Source of the DNA: Podospora comata
Taxonomy: Eukaryota; Ascomycota; Sordariomycetes; Sordariales; Podosporaceae
Reading direction: 5' to 3'
NCBI GenBank assembly: GCA_017354895.1
Contig: CP071498.1
Coordinates: forward strand, 2,728,001 to 2,792,000
Length of the DNA: 64,000 nt
In this document: positions 54,358 to 64,000 of the stretch, one piece after another
How the letters are laid out: every line of letters begins with the position of its first letter
How positions within the stretch are numbered: position 1 is the first letter of the stretch
The notes under the pieces: generated by a model
The model's database searches: none
Seen by the model: the letters and a program-made list of their open reading frames with translations, nothing else
What the model was told of the DNA's origin: nothing
Made by a program: the position numbers and the translations under genes

Positions 54358-55113
54358 GGTACAGCGTAATGTATTTCAGAGACAAAAACAGCCCTCTTAT
54401 AGGTAGAACGAAAGGCTTCGGCTACCTTCTACTCTCCTAATAATTTCCCACCCACTCCCTCACCTTATGACGTTATCATATCCCCGCGCGGGGGGTTCAA
54501 TGAGGGGTTCGTCTGACCGCGCTACTGTACCTCAGGAGGAGCTTGAGCTCTGATGGTGACAATCTGGTGGGGTACAAGACCTGCAGGCCGAGCTGTCTGG
54601 GAGGGGCTTCATTGGTCTTTTGTGTGTCCAAAAGAGGGCTTGACGGGCCGACACTGCGGGTGTTGTACAATACGAAAAGAAAGGGTGGAGATTCGAATAC
54701 GTCGACATAGTCTCTAGAAAAGACAAGATGGACGATCCTCTATCGTGGCTGAAGCGTCTCTTGAAGAGAACATACCCCTGACCAAGTGTCATCATGCATG
54801 CAGGTACCCGAGACCTAAGCAAGGGGTCAAAGTCCGAGATCAACAAGAGCCGCACTATATCAGTCGTCCCATGATATAAATGAACCCCAAAAACTTTGTC
54901 GTGCTTCGCTATAATAAAACAACTCAAAGATTAAAGCCCGTCTTTCTTTTAACATCCCCCATCCAACACCAACAAAAAAAAACGCTGCTAAATTGACCCT
55001 CAGTACATCTGCGCTTTGACACCAGTAAAAAGATTCGAGTAATGAACCATAAAGTTCTTGATGGACTCGGCAGGCTCGGGCGAAGCTGTGCGATCACCGA
55101 TGCGGTGGATTTC
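54358..55113. other. Intergenic
   Basis: 5' flank of the aldo-keto reductase and 3' flank of Bud7. Nothing else recognised. Confidence 0.55.
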
Positions 55114-57436
55114 CTAACCCTCTGTGCCACTGCTTCTGAAAGTAGCACAAAGCGCCGCGTAGTGGTGCGTGAGGTCCAGGACGTTCTGCGGCAGGTTGGT
55201 GGCCTGAATGATGCTCCGAATCTTGACGGCGCCCTCATCCTCAATGAGAATCCGAATTGTGTGTAGCAGCTCGGGCGAGAACTCGCTGTACCACCTATAC
55301 TGCCAAGTTACCAGCCGGATGACTGCCGCAACCGCATCTCGTGTGAGCTTGGTCTTCATAAACACCTTCAAGATACCCGCAAGGGCCTTGGGGCTAAACC
55401 GCTGTCCGAGACAGGCACGGTACGCCTCTACAGCCTCGTCCATGTGCTGGAGGCGCTCGGCAAGGCTGCCAAGAATCTCCCACTCCTCAGGGGACTTCTT
55501 GTACTGCATGCTTTGAGCGCGGTACTGAGCCATCTGGGTACGCCATATTGTGTAGACGCGAAGGTCCTCGTAGAGTACCATGAAAAGGCTGTCAAGCCAA
55601 CGCTCACACAGCCGCTTGTTATTAAGCCGGGAGGAGTGGTCCTCGGAACCCTGTCCAATGTTAGCAACTGGCCCTACGTGGTCAGACACTGCTGCACTCA
55701 CCTTCTCTTCTGCCTTCTTCACTACATCGGGGTCCATGGCACTCGAAGGTCTCTCGATATCTTCGGGCTTTCCCTTGGCCGCTGGTGGCGCCAGATTTTC
55801 ACCGTCAGCTTCCTGGCCAGCTTCTTCGCTCTTTTCAGCCACCTCAGTCTCCCCCACCGCAGTTTCTCCGTTAACGCCTGGGTCAGGGCTTCCGCGAAGA
55901 ACATCGGTGCTAGGATTTCGGTTCGCGGGGTAATGCGAGGATTCCTGCTTCTCACGGTACTCGTCTTCCATGACGAAGACGTTGCTCCGGATCTTGAGCA
56001 GCTGGTCCCAGCCAATCTTGGCTGTCATTTCGGTCAAGATGGCGTAGGCCTGCTTGAAGGTGCCACGATACGTGGCCGCGCGGAGGCCCAAGAGACTCGG
56101 GTCAATCTGCTCCGAGTAACGAAAATCGGGCTCACTGTCGATCTCGTCTAGCCTCGTCTCGGGGAGGGTTGGCAAGTGATACTCCTTCGGCTCCGGCATG
56201 ACCGGTGCATCCTTATCCTGGTAGGTAAACATCGGGCACGAGTTGAGTGTCGTCAGCGCATTTTCCCAATCTTCCATGGCCACATAGACCTGGGCGAGTC
56301 TAGCCCATGTTCCAAACTCGCTCGGTGCTGCGATGGTGCTTCGGTCGGCGCAGCCGAGAGCCAGCCGCAGTCTCTCTTCCCTCTGTTCGGGAGTGGTGGC
56401 AGTCTCGGCCTTCTTCAACAGGAATTCGGCTTGCGTGTCCAGCATGACATAATCCATGGGCATTTCCTTGATGGCTTCGTGCAGGACGCGGATGCCTTGT
56501 ACCTCCTCGTTGCCCATGAACATGACCTTGGCCAGCAAAGATGCAACCTCAACGTTCTGCGTGCGCAATTTCTCGAACAAGTTGATACCCGAGGCGTAGC
56601 GACCGGTAGTGTGAAAGTATTTTATGAGACCAGTCGTGAGATGGTTCGAAACAACGTTGGGTACCTGTACAACCGAGTCGGACCCGAGCGACCAGCCTGC
56701 CCGTCCATTAGCAATCGCTCGTCGTTGACGTATTCTGGTATGACAACGTACCCCTGAAAAATAGCTGCTCGGCTGCGCTGAGGAAGCGATGTTCGGTCTC
56801 CGTGTTAGTGACGGGGTTGAACCGTCTCACGCACATGATCTTCCTTATAGCATCACCTGTTCCATCGTCGGCATAAGAATAGGCTCGCAACACACTGCAG
56901 AGATATGTCTCTAGCCAGAGCTCGTCGGTTGCCTTGCGCTTTTCGCCGCGCTCGTCAATACAGTAAGCTTCTACTGAACCAGGAAAGGGGGCATGCACGC
57001 GCATATCGACTCGGGAGAAGGCATTGTAGCAGCTGGAAAGAAGGAGTTGTCAGCTAACGTGCTGAATACACAATCGTGGGTATAGGCGTACCAGTAGGTG
57101 CCCTCGAGCGTCTTTGTGGTGGCCGAGGGGCCAAACTCTTTGTATGCAAGAGTGTTGATGTAGGCAGCCAGACTGGCTGACGACGAGGCATCTACACCGG
57201 TGACATGGTGGTACACCCCAACTTGCTTGGTTTGTTGTCTCAATGGTTGTTTGACGAGGTGGACGAGGTCAGGGGGGCCCAGTTCACGAAGGGAGCTCAG
57301 AGACTCGGTGCGAGCCTCAATTGCTTCGTGCAGGACCTCTTCCGTGACCCTGAGAGCAGTGTTAGTGGTTATTGAAGAGTGCCTGGCAATGACTGAGGTG
57401 GAGGCAGACGAACTCGGGAACCGCTGGCGCTACCAT
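55114..57436 (-). CDS. BUD7: Exomer/ChAPs subunit Bud7-like
   Basis: Model: 57436-57414, 57349-57092, 57032-56752, 56696-55702, 55650-55114; 697 residues; phases all agree. Starts MVAPAVPEVTEEVL; then GPPDLVHLVKQPLR, VGVYHHVTGVD, INLFEKLRTQ, LLAKVMFMGNEEVQG and a TPR-like helical body ending CATFRSSGTEG, the ChAPs family (Chs5-Arf1-binding, Bud7/Bch1/Chs6). Acts at the trans-Golgi in exporting chitin synthase and other cargo. The third intron (56751-56697, GTACGT...GGGCAG) is needed to keep frame, yet in another frame it reads like conserved coding text; see findings. The last intron (55701-55651) is a multiple of three, so unspliced reading would also stay open. Confidence 0.88.
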
Positions 57437-58125
57437 GATGGATGCGCCGTTGCGACGGGAATGAGATGCCCCTCAGGGAGCTCGAGAAGACGAAGCTGGT
57501 CTTAAGAAGAAGAGACGGGAGCTTGGGCCTTGCGGTTGGATTGGAACCTGGGTGGGTAGTGGCGATTGAGAGCTGAAGCGGTGCTATTTGGATATAAACA
57601 TGTATGCGCGCTGCAATCCCCAAGTCCAGAAACGTCTGATGCCCCAACTGCACAAGACTGGACGAATGCGAGGGGGTGATGTCGGGTTGCTCTGGTCTGA
57701 CCTACCCCGTGGTGTTGCTGCACAGTGGCCCAAATGCCAAATGTCTCCTGCAGCCGACAGCTTCAGTGGGGCCCAGTGGGATTGGTGTTCCTTGTAAGGC
57801 CGCGCACGGTCCCGGGCCGGGCAGGCATATCGTCACACTCAGCACTTCGGGCGGTGCCAAGAGAGTGCCAATGAAAGCTGCCGGCCGGCATGTCGCGTCT
57901 CGAAATATACCAACCGCGATTTGGTTATTGGAGGATTTGGAGACGGACATGCGCATTCGACTACTTACGCATACGGATACATGGCAGCAGCTTGAGACTT
58001 TCAACCCTAGCCTACCACTGACAGTCGCGCCAGTTCATCCAACGGAGTCCTGCATGACCACTTTGGCATTTCACCGGCGTCAACATGGCAAGTCTCTTGC
58101 ACCGTCCCGTCCAGCTCCATCAACC
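57437..58125. other. Divergent promoter region BUD7 / HIR3
   Basis: 689 bp between divergent start codons. No TATA box; nothing else recognised. Confidence 0.5.
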
Positions 58126-61100
58126 ATGGAGAAACCACACAGAACCAATGCTAATCGCTTCGCCGCCCAGCCCGCATTCCAAGCAATCAATGTCGAACCC
58201 GACGAAATCGTCGATGAGGAGATCGACAACACTCGAGATATCCAGGTGGAAGATGCCCTGAAGCTATTCCAAACCGCCCTCAAACTACACTCGCAAGGCC
58301 CCAAGTTCTTCGATGACGCGGCCGACGCCTACAACGCCCTTTTCGGCTCCGAAATCTTCAAATATCCAGAGGCAAAGACCGAGTACGAGCGGGCCGAAGC
58401 GGGCGAAGATGGCGTCCTGGCTGTTGAGCCCACGTTTGCGACAGTGCTCGATGCCGCTGCCGCAGAGACCGACACCCTGAGCAACACCCTCCCACAAGCC
58501 TTCTACCTCGCGTACAAAAACCACGGCCAGTTTATCGTCGATCGGATTAGGCGCAAGATCCGAAAAGCTTTCGTGGCCAAGTCGGCCGCTCTTGAGGATT
58601 CAGCTGTGTTGGAAGATGCCAGGAAGGCACTGGAGGATTTCAGCGCCGCACTCGACCGTGACCCCTCAGACGCCGAGTTATGGAGAAAAACCGCCCGCAT
58701 CGCTGCTTTCCTGAAGAGCAGCCGGATTAGTCGCTACAGCTTGGAGGCTGCCATCGAATTGGACGATGACCCTGCGGTGGACGAGGTGGAGCCCCCTTCG
58801 TTGGCAGAAGGATATGCGGGCGAGGATCTCAAAGACCAGCTTCAAGTCTTGGGGGATGAAATGGCGCTGGGCCATCCGATAATGAAGCCCTTTGTGGAAC
58901 GAGGACTTCCTCCCATGCTGAAACGGTATCAAGATCCAATACCCTTTCTTCCGAATCCTGCAAAGTCATTGGCTGTGCCCAAGAAACAGACAACAGATGT
59001 CCCACCCCCACGACATGTTATTTCTGCCGCGAGCTCCTCCTGGACAGAGCTGGGTGCGGCCATGACGCGTTTCGTCGAGGAAGAGGGGCTTTCAGGACAG
59101 GCGGTGTTTTTGGAAACTCCAGATGCGGCCGACGATGAGGACATCCAGATGGAAATAGATATGCAACTTTTGCCTCCGGATTCCTCGCCTCCTCCCGACA
59201 GGTCATCTGAATGTGCTGTGAAAGACGAACAAGCTTCGGGCGAGCAATCCGAGAAACCACAAGCGGCTGAGGAAGAATCCACGCCAATGGTGGCAGAGCC
59301 GGCATCCCTGGGTGAAGCAACGGGCAAGGAGCGTGCTTTGCCTTCCAGGAAGCGTTCTCAGTCAGTTGCTGGGCTTCCCGATCCCCCGGAAGAAGAGGCG
59401 GCCGAAGGCAAGCGGAGCAAGCGGACTCGACGGCGGGAAACAGGGCGACGAGAAACAGCGGCGGAAGAGATTGTGGATCCTGCCCGGCTTCTCGCGACGC
59501 AATTGCAACCGTTACAGGCCGCTGACCAGAATCTGTTTCAAACGTCCAAGAATCTTCTGGAGAATCTTGGAGTAACGGACCATGTGACACTGGAAAGAAT
59601 AGCTGAGGTTCTTGATTCGTGTGCGTCTGACGACCGGATGGGGAAGATTCAGAATCCATCAACCGTTGATCTTCGAGATTCGATTCTCCAGTTTGACGAG
59701 GAGAATGCCACTGTCCTGCTAAGTAAGCGTGAGCGCCCGCAGCTCAGTCTCTCGGCCTTCCTTGAGCATACCAAGTCAGGGTCTCAGCGAGCAAATGAGG
59801 CCCCGGCGTTCGATGAGACCCGGGGCGTTCGAGCTTTTGTTGAAAAGATCAACGATGGATGGTACCCAGTTCAAGACGTGGTGTTTGAGTTTCTCAAGAT
59901 CATTATGCCTACATACACTGGGACCAAATGGCCAGACCACACCAAGACAACGCTGTCGGATGTTATCACACAGTTTGGCTCCAGCATATACGAGAGGGTC
60001 ACCTACGAGCTCGACTTGTGCCTTGCGAATGGCGACCATGAGGCGCATCTTGAGCTAGTCAAGCTGGTACATATGGTGTTTGAACTCTACCTGGACGTCT
60101 ATGAACGCACCACCAACCCTAACAGCACGGCGGAAGAAAGCACCAAGGTTGAGATTCAGCTGCGTGTGGACAAGTGGATGGACCTCACGACGGAAGTCAC
60201 AAGACAACGAAATCCAAACACAGATGACGAGCTCTCGTCACGCTTCCTGTGGGCTGGAGTGTATGCCACAACATTGGCGAAAGACACACCACGAGATCAT
60301 ATCCTCAACTGCTGGCACAGCATGTACGATCATCTTCTCGAGTCCTCCATCAGGGAAATCACACTGCCCAACAACGCTGTTATGCCCGAAATTTCAACCG
60401 CTGCTGCCGAACGCGAGATATCAAAGTTGACGACGATGGACTTCTTCTTGGGTCTCTTCCAGGAGGACATGGGTGATCCAACCTCTGTGATTGACAGTCT
60501 AGAACCGGTTTTGAACCCGGAAAATGTTTACATCACGGTGCCTGGCACGTCGGAGCCAAATGGAACCGACGGTGACCACTCATGGGCAAAGCAACAGAAG
60601 TTGCCGCTCTTGGAGTGCGCAAGCCAGAGTCTGATGGACTTGTGGAAGTTCCTCAAGCGGAGCAGCACGGAGCTCAGGCTGTTGCTATGGTCACGACTGG
60701 GCGAGGCGTACGGCAAGATTAACTATGCGACCAAACAGTTCTCGTGCTTTTTGAGGAGCATCGAAACCATCATCACCGACTTTGAACATGCAGATTACCT
60801 CGAGACACCACCCGAACCAAGGAGGGCCCTGTTTATGACCATGATCAAGGCGCTGGATGATCTGATCATACAATCATTGCACTTGGCCTTGAACGACAAC
60901 AGCGCATTCGACATCATTGATGAGGAGCACTTGAAGTCAACCCTCTCGGCCCTCGCCAAACTCAGCTGCCTCCTTCATGTAGCAGCCATGTACGAGGACG
61001 AGACTCGCATCGGGATGAGACCGGCACCGGCCAACAACTCAACCCTACGATCGTTCCTCAACAAGCTTCAGGAGATGCAGGTGAGAACTTGGTCCCTTCA

Positions 61101-64000
61101 GTATACCATGCTCAAGGTCGGCATTCAGCAACATCCAGACGCTTTCCCCAACTACGAAAACGACTTGGCCGAGTACCTGGCGGCCGTTCATCAAGTTCTC
61201 GGTCTGCGCAAGAGCTGCAAGTCGTCCAACAAGATCTTCCTCAAGATGATGCGGGTGGAGCTCCTGAAGCAGAGGAACATTGAGAACTGGGAAGATTACC
61301 TGGGGCAGGTCCTTTACGATCTGCACGGCTTGAAGCTCGGAGTTGGTATCTGGGAGGTTCAGGAGCATGGCTGCGAGCCTGAGAATCTCGAGAAGCGCCA
61401 GGCTCTGCAGCTTGTCGAGAAGATCACCGTCCTTGCCAACAGGATGTCGATGAAGGATCTCCTGAAATCGGATCTCAAGACCACGATTGAGCGGATGCAG
61501 CAGGCGATTGGGACTACTAAGTCCAATCCCCAGATGACGCACAATCTGCGCAATTACACCGAGTACCTCAAGACTCCCATCCACCCCTTGCACCTCTTCC
61601 AGGCGCTCGACGGCAGTATCGACCTCGACGCCGTCACCATTAACACAGTGGACAGCGCTCCCGCCAAGCACGGGTGGTACTTCCTCCTCGGCATGATCGG
61701 TCTCACCAAGTTCAAGGGCGTCGAGCTCGCGCGGCGCCAAACACCGGGCGCTACTGACGATCTCCGCATTGGTGCCACGTACCTGCGCCTCCAGCTTCAG
61801 TTCACCCCCGACCGTTGGGATGCGTGGTTCCGTCTAGCCGAGTGCTTCGACTATGAGCTGGACGAGTCCGTCCTCTGGAGCGCGGACAAGATGAACAAGG
61901 ACCGGGCTGAGCTGGTGAAGTTCCAGCGAAGCTCTATCCATTGTTACACGCTGGCGTTGTCGCATTCGTATGCCTGGTCGGCTGACCCGCACGCGTATGG
62001 GGCTTCAGAAGATGAGAAGGAGGCGCTGAACGACATGTACCGCGAGTTTGGCATGCGGATGTATGCCTCCAGCCGGGAGCCGTTTGCGATGGAGCCGTTC
62101 AAGCACTCTGATCAGGAGAGGTGGTTTATCGAGCCAGAAGGGATCGAGACTTTCCGACGGATTCGTCACAACGAGATGACAGACTATCAGGTCTGGAAGT
62201 TTGCGGCTCACTTGTTCCGCAAGGCGATGGAGGGCAAGCCAAAGGAGTGGAAGAACCCTTACATGGTGGCGAAGTGCCTGTGGAAGATGTACACCAAGGC
62301 GCCCGAGGAGCTGGATGAGAAGACTCGCCGGCATCGTCCCACAGTGAAGATGATTCTGAGGGCGCTCGAGAAGACAGTGGAGGTGGTGTCGGCGTTGCCG
62401 AAGCCTCGCAGTGGTCAGGATCCGATTCTCGAGCCGCACTACAAGATTGTCTCTGTGGTTGACAAGCTGGTTCGTCGGGGGGATTTACCCCGTCAAGAGG
62501 CTGCTGATCTTCTTCAGCGTCAGCCGTACGCTATCGACAGAGGGAAACCAGTTACGGTCGATACCCCTGAGGAGTGGGAGGCGTACATTATCCGGTGCTT
62601 GCGGTACTTGCGAGACAAGGATAAGTCCAACTGGCAACATCGCATTATCATGCGGCATGCTCGGGTGCTCTTTCCCGACTCCGTGGACGAGAACGACCCT
62701 GCCAACGTCGACGCCGCCAAGGCAGCCTTTGCCGTCTTGAGAGAAAACATGTTCACCAAGACCATGGTGATGAACGTCTGGAAGTGTGAAGCCGAGCGTT
62801 CTGGTCGGCATTACGTCTACACCTGGCGCTACATCAAATACGTCGCCAAGATCCTCGCCGCCCTGAACGACAGAACCAACCTCGAAGCTGTCCTCCGACG
62901 TATTCGCAAGCGCGGCGCCGACTTTTACTACTTCACCGAGCTCTGGCAATACTGTGTCCAAATCTACCTCAAGCTGATCAGGCAAACCTTCAACGTCCCC
63001 TCCGCCGGCGAGGACGCCTTCAAGACGTTGAATACTGAAGAATTCGATGTCGTAGGCGAGAAAATCACCGAGTGGGCCACCACGCCCGCAGCAGAATCCC
63101 ACCCTGCCCTCAACGCAATGAAGGAAGCGGTCGAGCTGAAGAAGTTGAACTCCAACCTCATGAAGGCGGGTCCCATCGACGACCTGATCACAGACTGCTA
63201 CTCAACCATCTACCTCGATGTCAGACCTGAGCTGCCCCGGCCAGCTGAACATAGCACCGAAACCCAACCGGGTGAAGATTCCTCTCAGCAACCACCACCG
63301 TCCGCTTCTCAAGACGGGGTTGGGGTTGGGGTTCCGGCGGCGGAACTCAAAAGCAAGCTCCTCCAGAACCTGGTCGCCCAAGAAGAAAAGACCGTTCTCG
63401 GCTCGTTGCGGGCGGTGTCAGAGCAGCCTGACCGTTCTGAAAAAGCGTCCGTGGCAGGGGATGCAGCACCGCGAAGCCACAGACTGGGTGTTCGTCGGCC
63501 GAACATCCTGCGCAAGGCGGACGATGCCGTGCAGGCTGTTTTGCGGGTTGCTGAAGCGCCAAAGTCGGCGGTTAGCGGTGCCTCCCGCGGCAGAGGTAAA
63601 AATGGGCGGACGCCAAGGGAGAGTGAGGATGAGGAGGGGGAGGAGGATGGGGAGGAGGAGGGGGAGGATGTGGAGATGAAGGATGCCGGTGCTGCTGCGC
63701 GTGGACATTCGAGGAGGGCGAGTAAGGCGAGTAAGGCGAGTAATAACGCTGGGGGGGTTGTGGGGGTTGGGAGCGAAAGGTCGACTCCTGGGCCCAGGGG
63801 TTGGAATGATGATGATGACGATGAGAGTGACTTGAGTGATGTGCCGCCGGATTATGAGGATGATATTCCGGAGAGTCTGCTGTTTCCCAGTTTGGGGAAG
63901 GTTGCTAAGGTGGAGAGCGAGGGGGAGGAGGAGGAAGGGGAGGAGGAGGAAGGGGAGGAGGAGGAAGGTGAGGAAGAGGAAGGGGAGGAGGAGGAAGGGG
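58126..64000 (+). CDS. HIR3: Histone transcription regulator 3 (HIR complex), 3' incomplete
   Basis: One uninterrupted frame from ATG 58126 to the right edge, 1958 codons with no stop. Opens AFQAINVEPDEIVDEEIDN, then VEDALKLFQTALKLHSQGPKF (TPR-like) and EIFKYPEAKTEY as in Hir3/CABIN1. The long alpha-helical body includes EWATTPA and IYLDVRPELP. The C-terminal tail turns Gly/Ser/Arg-rich, then Asp/Glu-rich with EEEEG repeats, where the window ends. Scaffold of the HIR H3-H4 chaperone that deposits histones outside S phase and represses histone genes. An upstream short exon with a different start is possible. Confidence 0.93.
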   Translation, partial: MEKPHRTNANRFAAQPAFQAINVEPDEIVDEEIDNTRDIQVEDALKLFQTALKLHSQGPKFFDDAADAYNALFGSEIFKYPEAKTEYERAEAGEDGVLAVEPTFATVLDAAAAETDTLSNTLPQAFYLAYKNHGQFIVDRIRRKIRKAFVAKSAALEDSAVLEDARKALEDFSAALDRDPSDAELWRKTARIAAFLKSSRISRYSLEAAIELDDDPAVDEVEPPSLAEGYAGEDLKDQLQVLGDEMALGHPIMKPFVERGLPPMLKRYQDPIPFLPNPAKSLAVPKKQTTDVPPPRHVISAASSSWTELGAAMTRFVEEEGLSGQAVFLETPDAADDEDIQMEIDMQLLPPDSSPPPDRSSECAVKDEQASGEQSEKPQAAEEESTPMVAEPASLGEATGKERALPSRKRSQSVAGLPDPPEEEAAEGKRSKRTRRRETGRRETAAEEIVDPARLLATQLQPLQAADQNLFQTSKNLLENLGVTDHVTLERIAEVLDSCASDDRMGKIQNPSTVDLRDSILQFDEENATVLLSKRERPQLSLSAFLEHTKSGSQRANEAPAFDETRGVRAFVEKINDGWYPVQDVVFEFLKIIMPTYTGTKWPDHTKTTLSDVITQFGSSIYERVTYELDLCLANGDHEAHLELVKLVHMVFELYLDVYERTTNPNSTAEESTKVEIQLRVDKWMDLTTEVTRQRNPNTDDELSSRFLWAGVYATTLAKDTPRDHILNCWHSMYDHLLESSIREITLPNNAVMPEISTAAAEREISKLTTMDFFLGLFQEDMGDPTSVIDSLEPVLNPENVYITVPGTSEPNGTDGDHSWAKQQKLPLLECASQSLMDLWKFLKRSSTELRLLLWSRLGEAYGKINYATKQFSCFLRSIETIITDFEHADYLETPPEPRRALFMTMIKALDDLIIQSLHLALNDNSAFDIIDEEHLKSTLSALAKLSCLLHVAAMYEDETRIGMRPAPANNSTLRSFLNKLQEMQVRTWSLQYTMLKVGIQQHPDAFPNYENDLAEYLAAVHQVLGLRKSCKSSNKIFLKMMRVELLKQRNIENWEDYLGQVLYDLHGLKLGVGIWEVQEHGCEPENLEKRQALQLVEKITVLANRMSMKDLLKSDLKTTIERMQQAIGTTKSNPQMTHNLRNYTEYLKTPIHPLHLFQALDGSIDLDAVTINTVDSAPAKHGWYFLLGMIGLTKFKGVELARRQTPGATDDLRIGATYLRLQLQFTPDRWDAWFRLAECFDYELDESVLWSADKMNKDRAELVKFQRSSIHCYTLALSHSYAWSADPHAYGASEDEKEALNDMYREFGMRMYASSREPFAMEPFKHSDQERWFIEPEGIETFRRIRHNEMTDYQVWKFAAHLFRKAMEGKPKEWKNPYMVAKCLWKMYTKAPEELDEKTRRHRPTVKMILRALEKTVEVVSALPKPRSGQDPILEPHYKIVSVVDKLVRRGDLPRQEAADLLQRQPYAIDRGKPVTVDTPEEWEAYIIRCLRYLRDKDKSNWQHRIIMRHARVLFPDSVDENDPANVDAAKAAFAVLRENMFTKTMVMNVWKCEAERSGRHYVYTWRYIKYVAKILAALNDRTNLEAVLRRIRKRGADFYYFTELWQYCVQIYLKLIRQTFNVPSAGEDAFKTLNTEEFDVVGEKITEWATTPAAESHPALNAMKEAVELKKLNSNLMKAGPIDDLITDCYSTIYLDVRPELPRPAEHSTETQPGEDSSQQPPPSASQDGVGVGVPAAELKSKLLQNLVAQEEKTVLGSLRAVSEQPDRSEKASVAGDAAPRSHRLGVRRPNILRKADDAVQAVLRVAEAPKSAVSGASRGRGKNGRTPRESEDEEGEEDGEEEGEDVEMKDAGAAARGHSRRASKASKASNNAGGVVGVGSERSTPGPRGWNDDDDDESDLSDVPPDYEDDIPESLLFPSLGKVAKVESEGEEEEGEEEEGEEEEGEEEEGEEEEG
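63919..64000 (+). repeat. 15-bp coding repeat, acidic tail
   Basis: Purine-only tandem units (gaggaggaagggg-like) encode Glu/Gly repeats at the C-terminus of Hir3; the array runs off the right edge. Confidence 0.85.

Overview
The window is nuclear DNA of a filamentous ascomycete, most likely a Sordariomycete close to the Sordariales (Podospora-like). The evidence is short GT-AG introns of about 49-110 nt with CTAAC/CTGAC branch points, dense genes on both strands, fungus-specific families (class III chitinase with a CBM1 tail, fungal rhodopsin-type receptor, LaeA-like methyltransferase, DUF7053) and an AT-rich island with the dinucleotide pattern of repeat-induced point mutation (RIP). Exon models were built by hand from reading frames and splice signals. 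All multi-exon intact models close in frame.

Layout. 1-6.1 kb: 5' part of a TRAPPC12-like TPR protein (runs off the left edge), a coiled-coil protein with heptad repeats, a small secreted six-cysteine protein and a 7-TM receptor-like protein. 8.4-15 kb: a cytochrome P450, a 7-TM fungal membrane protein and a secreted Lys-Pro-Thr repeat protein. 17.5-25.6 kb is the accessory heart of the window: a frameshifted 2OG-Fe(II) dioxygenase pseudogene, then a RIP-mutated block holding a HET-NACHT (HNWD-type NLR) gene relic, flanked by a pair of roughly 0.6 kb direct repeats of very unequal RIP damage. 26.8-32.4 kb: chitinase, a shortened hypothetical protein and an LaeA-like methyltransferase.

From 34.8 kb to the right end the genes are conserved housekeeping: a small probable mitochondrial membrane protein, an MFSD5-type transporter, a divergent ribosome-biogenesis pair (SSF1/RRP3), the spliceosome factor Cwf19, a DUF7053 protein, the GPN-loop GTPase Npa3/GPN1, RNA polymerase subunit RPB12, a HIT-family hydrolase, an aldo-keto reductase with an in-frame mitochondrial presequence, the exomer subunit Bud7/ChAPs, and histone chaperone subunit Hir3, which runs off the right edge. 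Npa3/GPN1 (polymerase assembly and import) and RPB12 (polymerase subunit) are convergent neighbours.

Most rewarding to re-examine: the RIPped NLR relic with its asymmetric flanking repeats, the multiply frameshifted dioxygenase in an otherwise clean window, a Bud7 intron that still reads as conserved coding sequence, the Lys-Pro-Thr repeat secretory protein, and the dual-start aldo-keto reductase.
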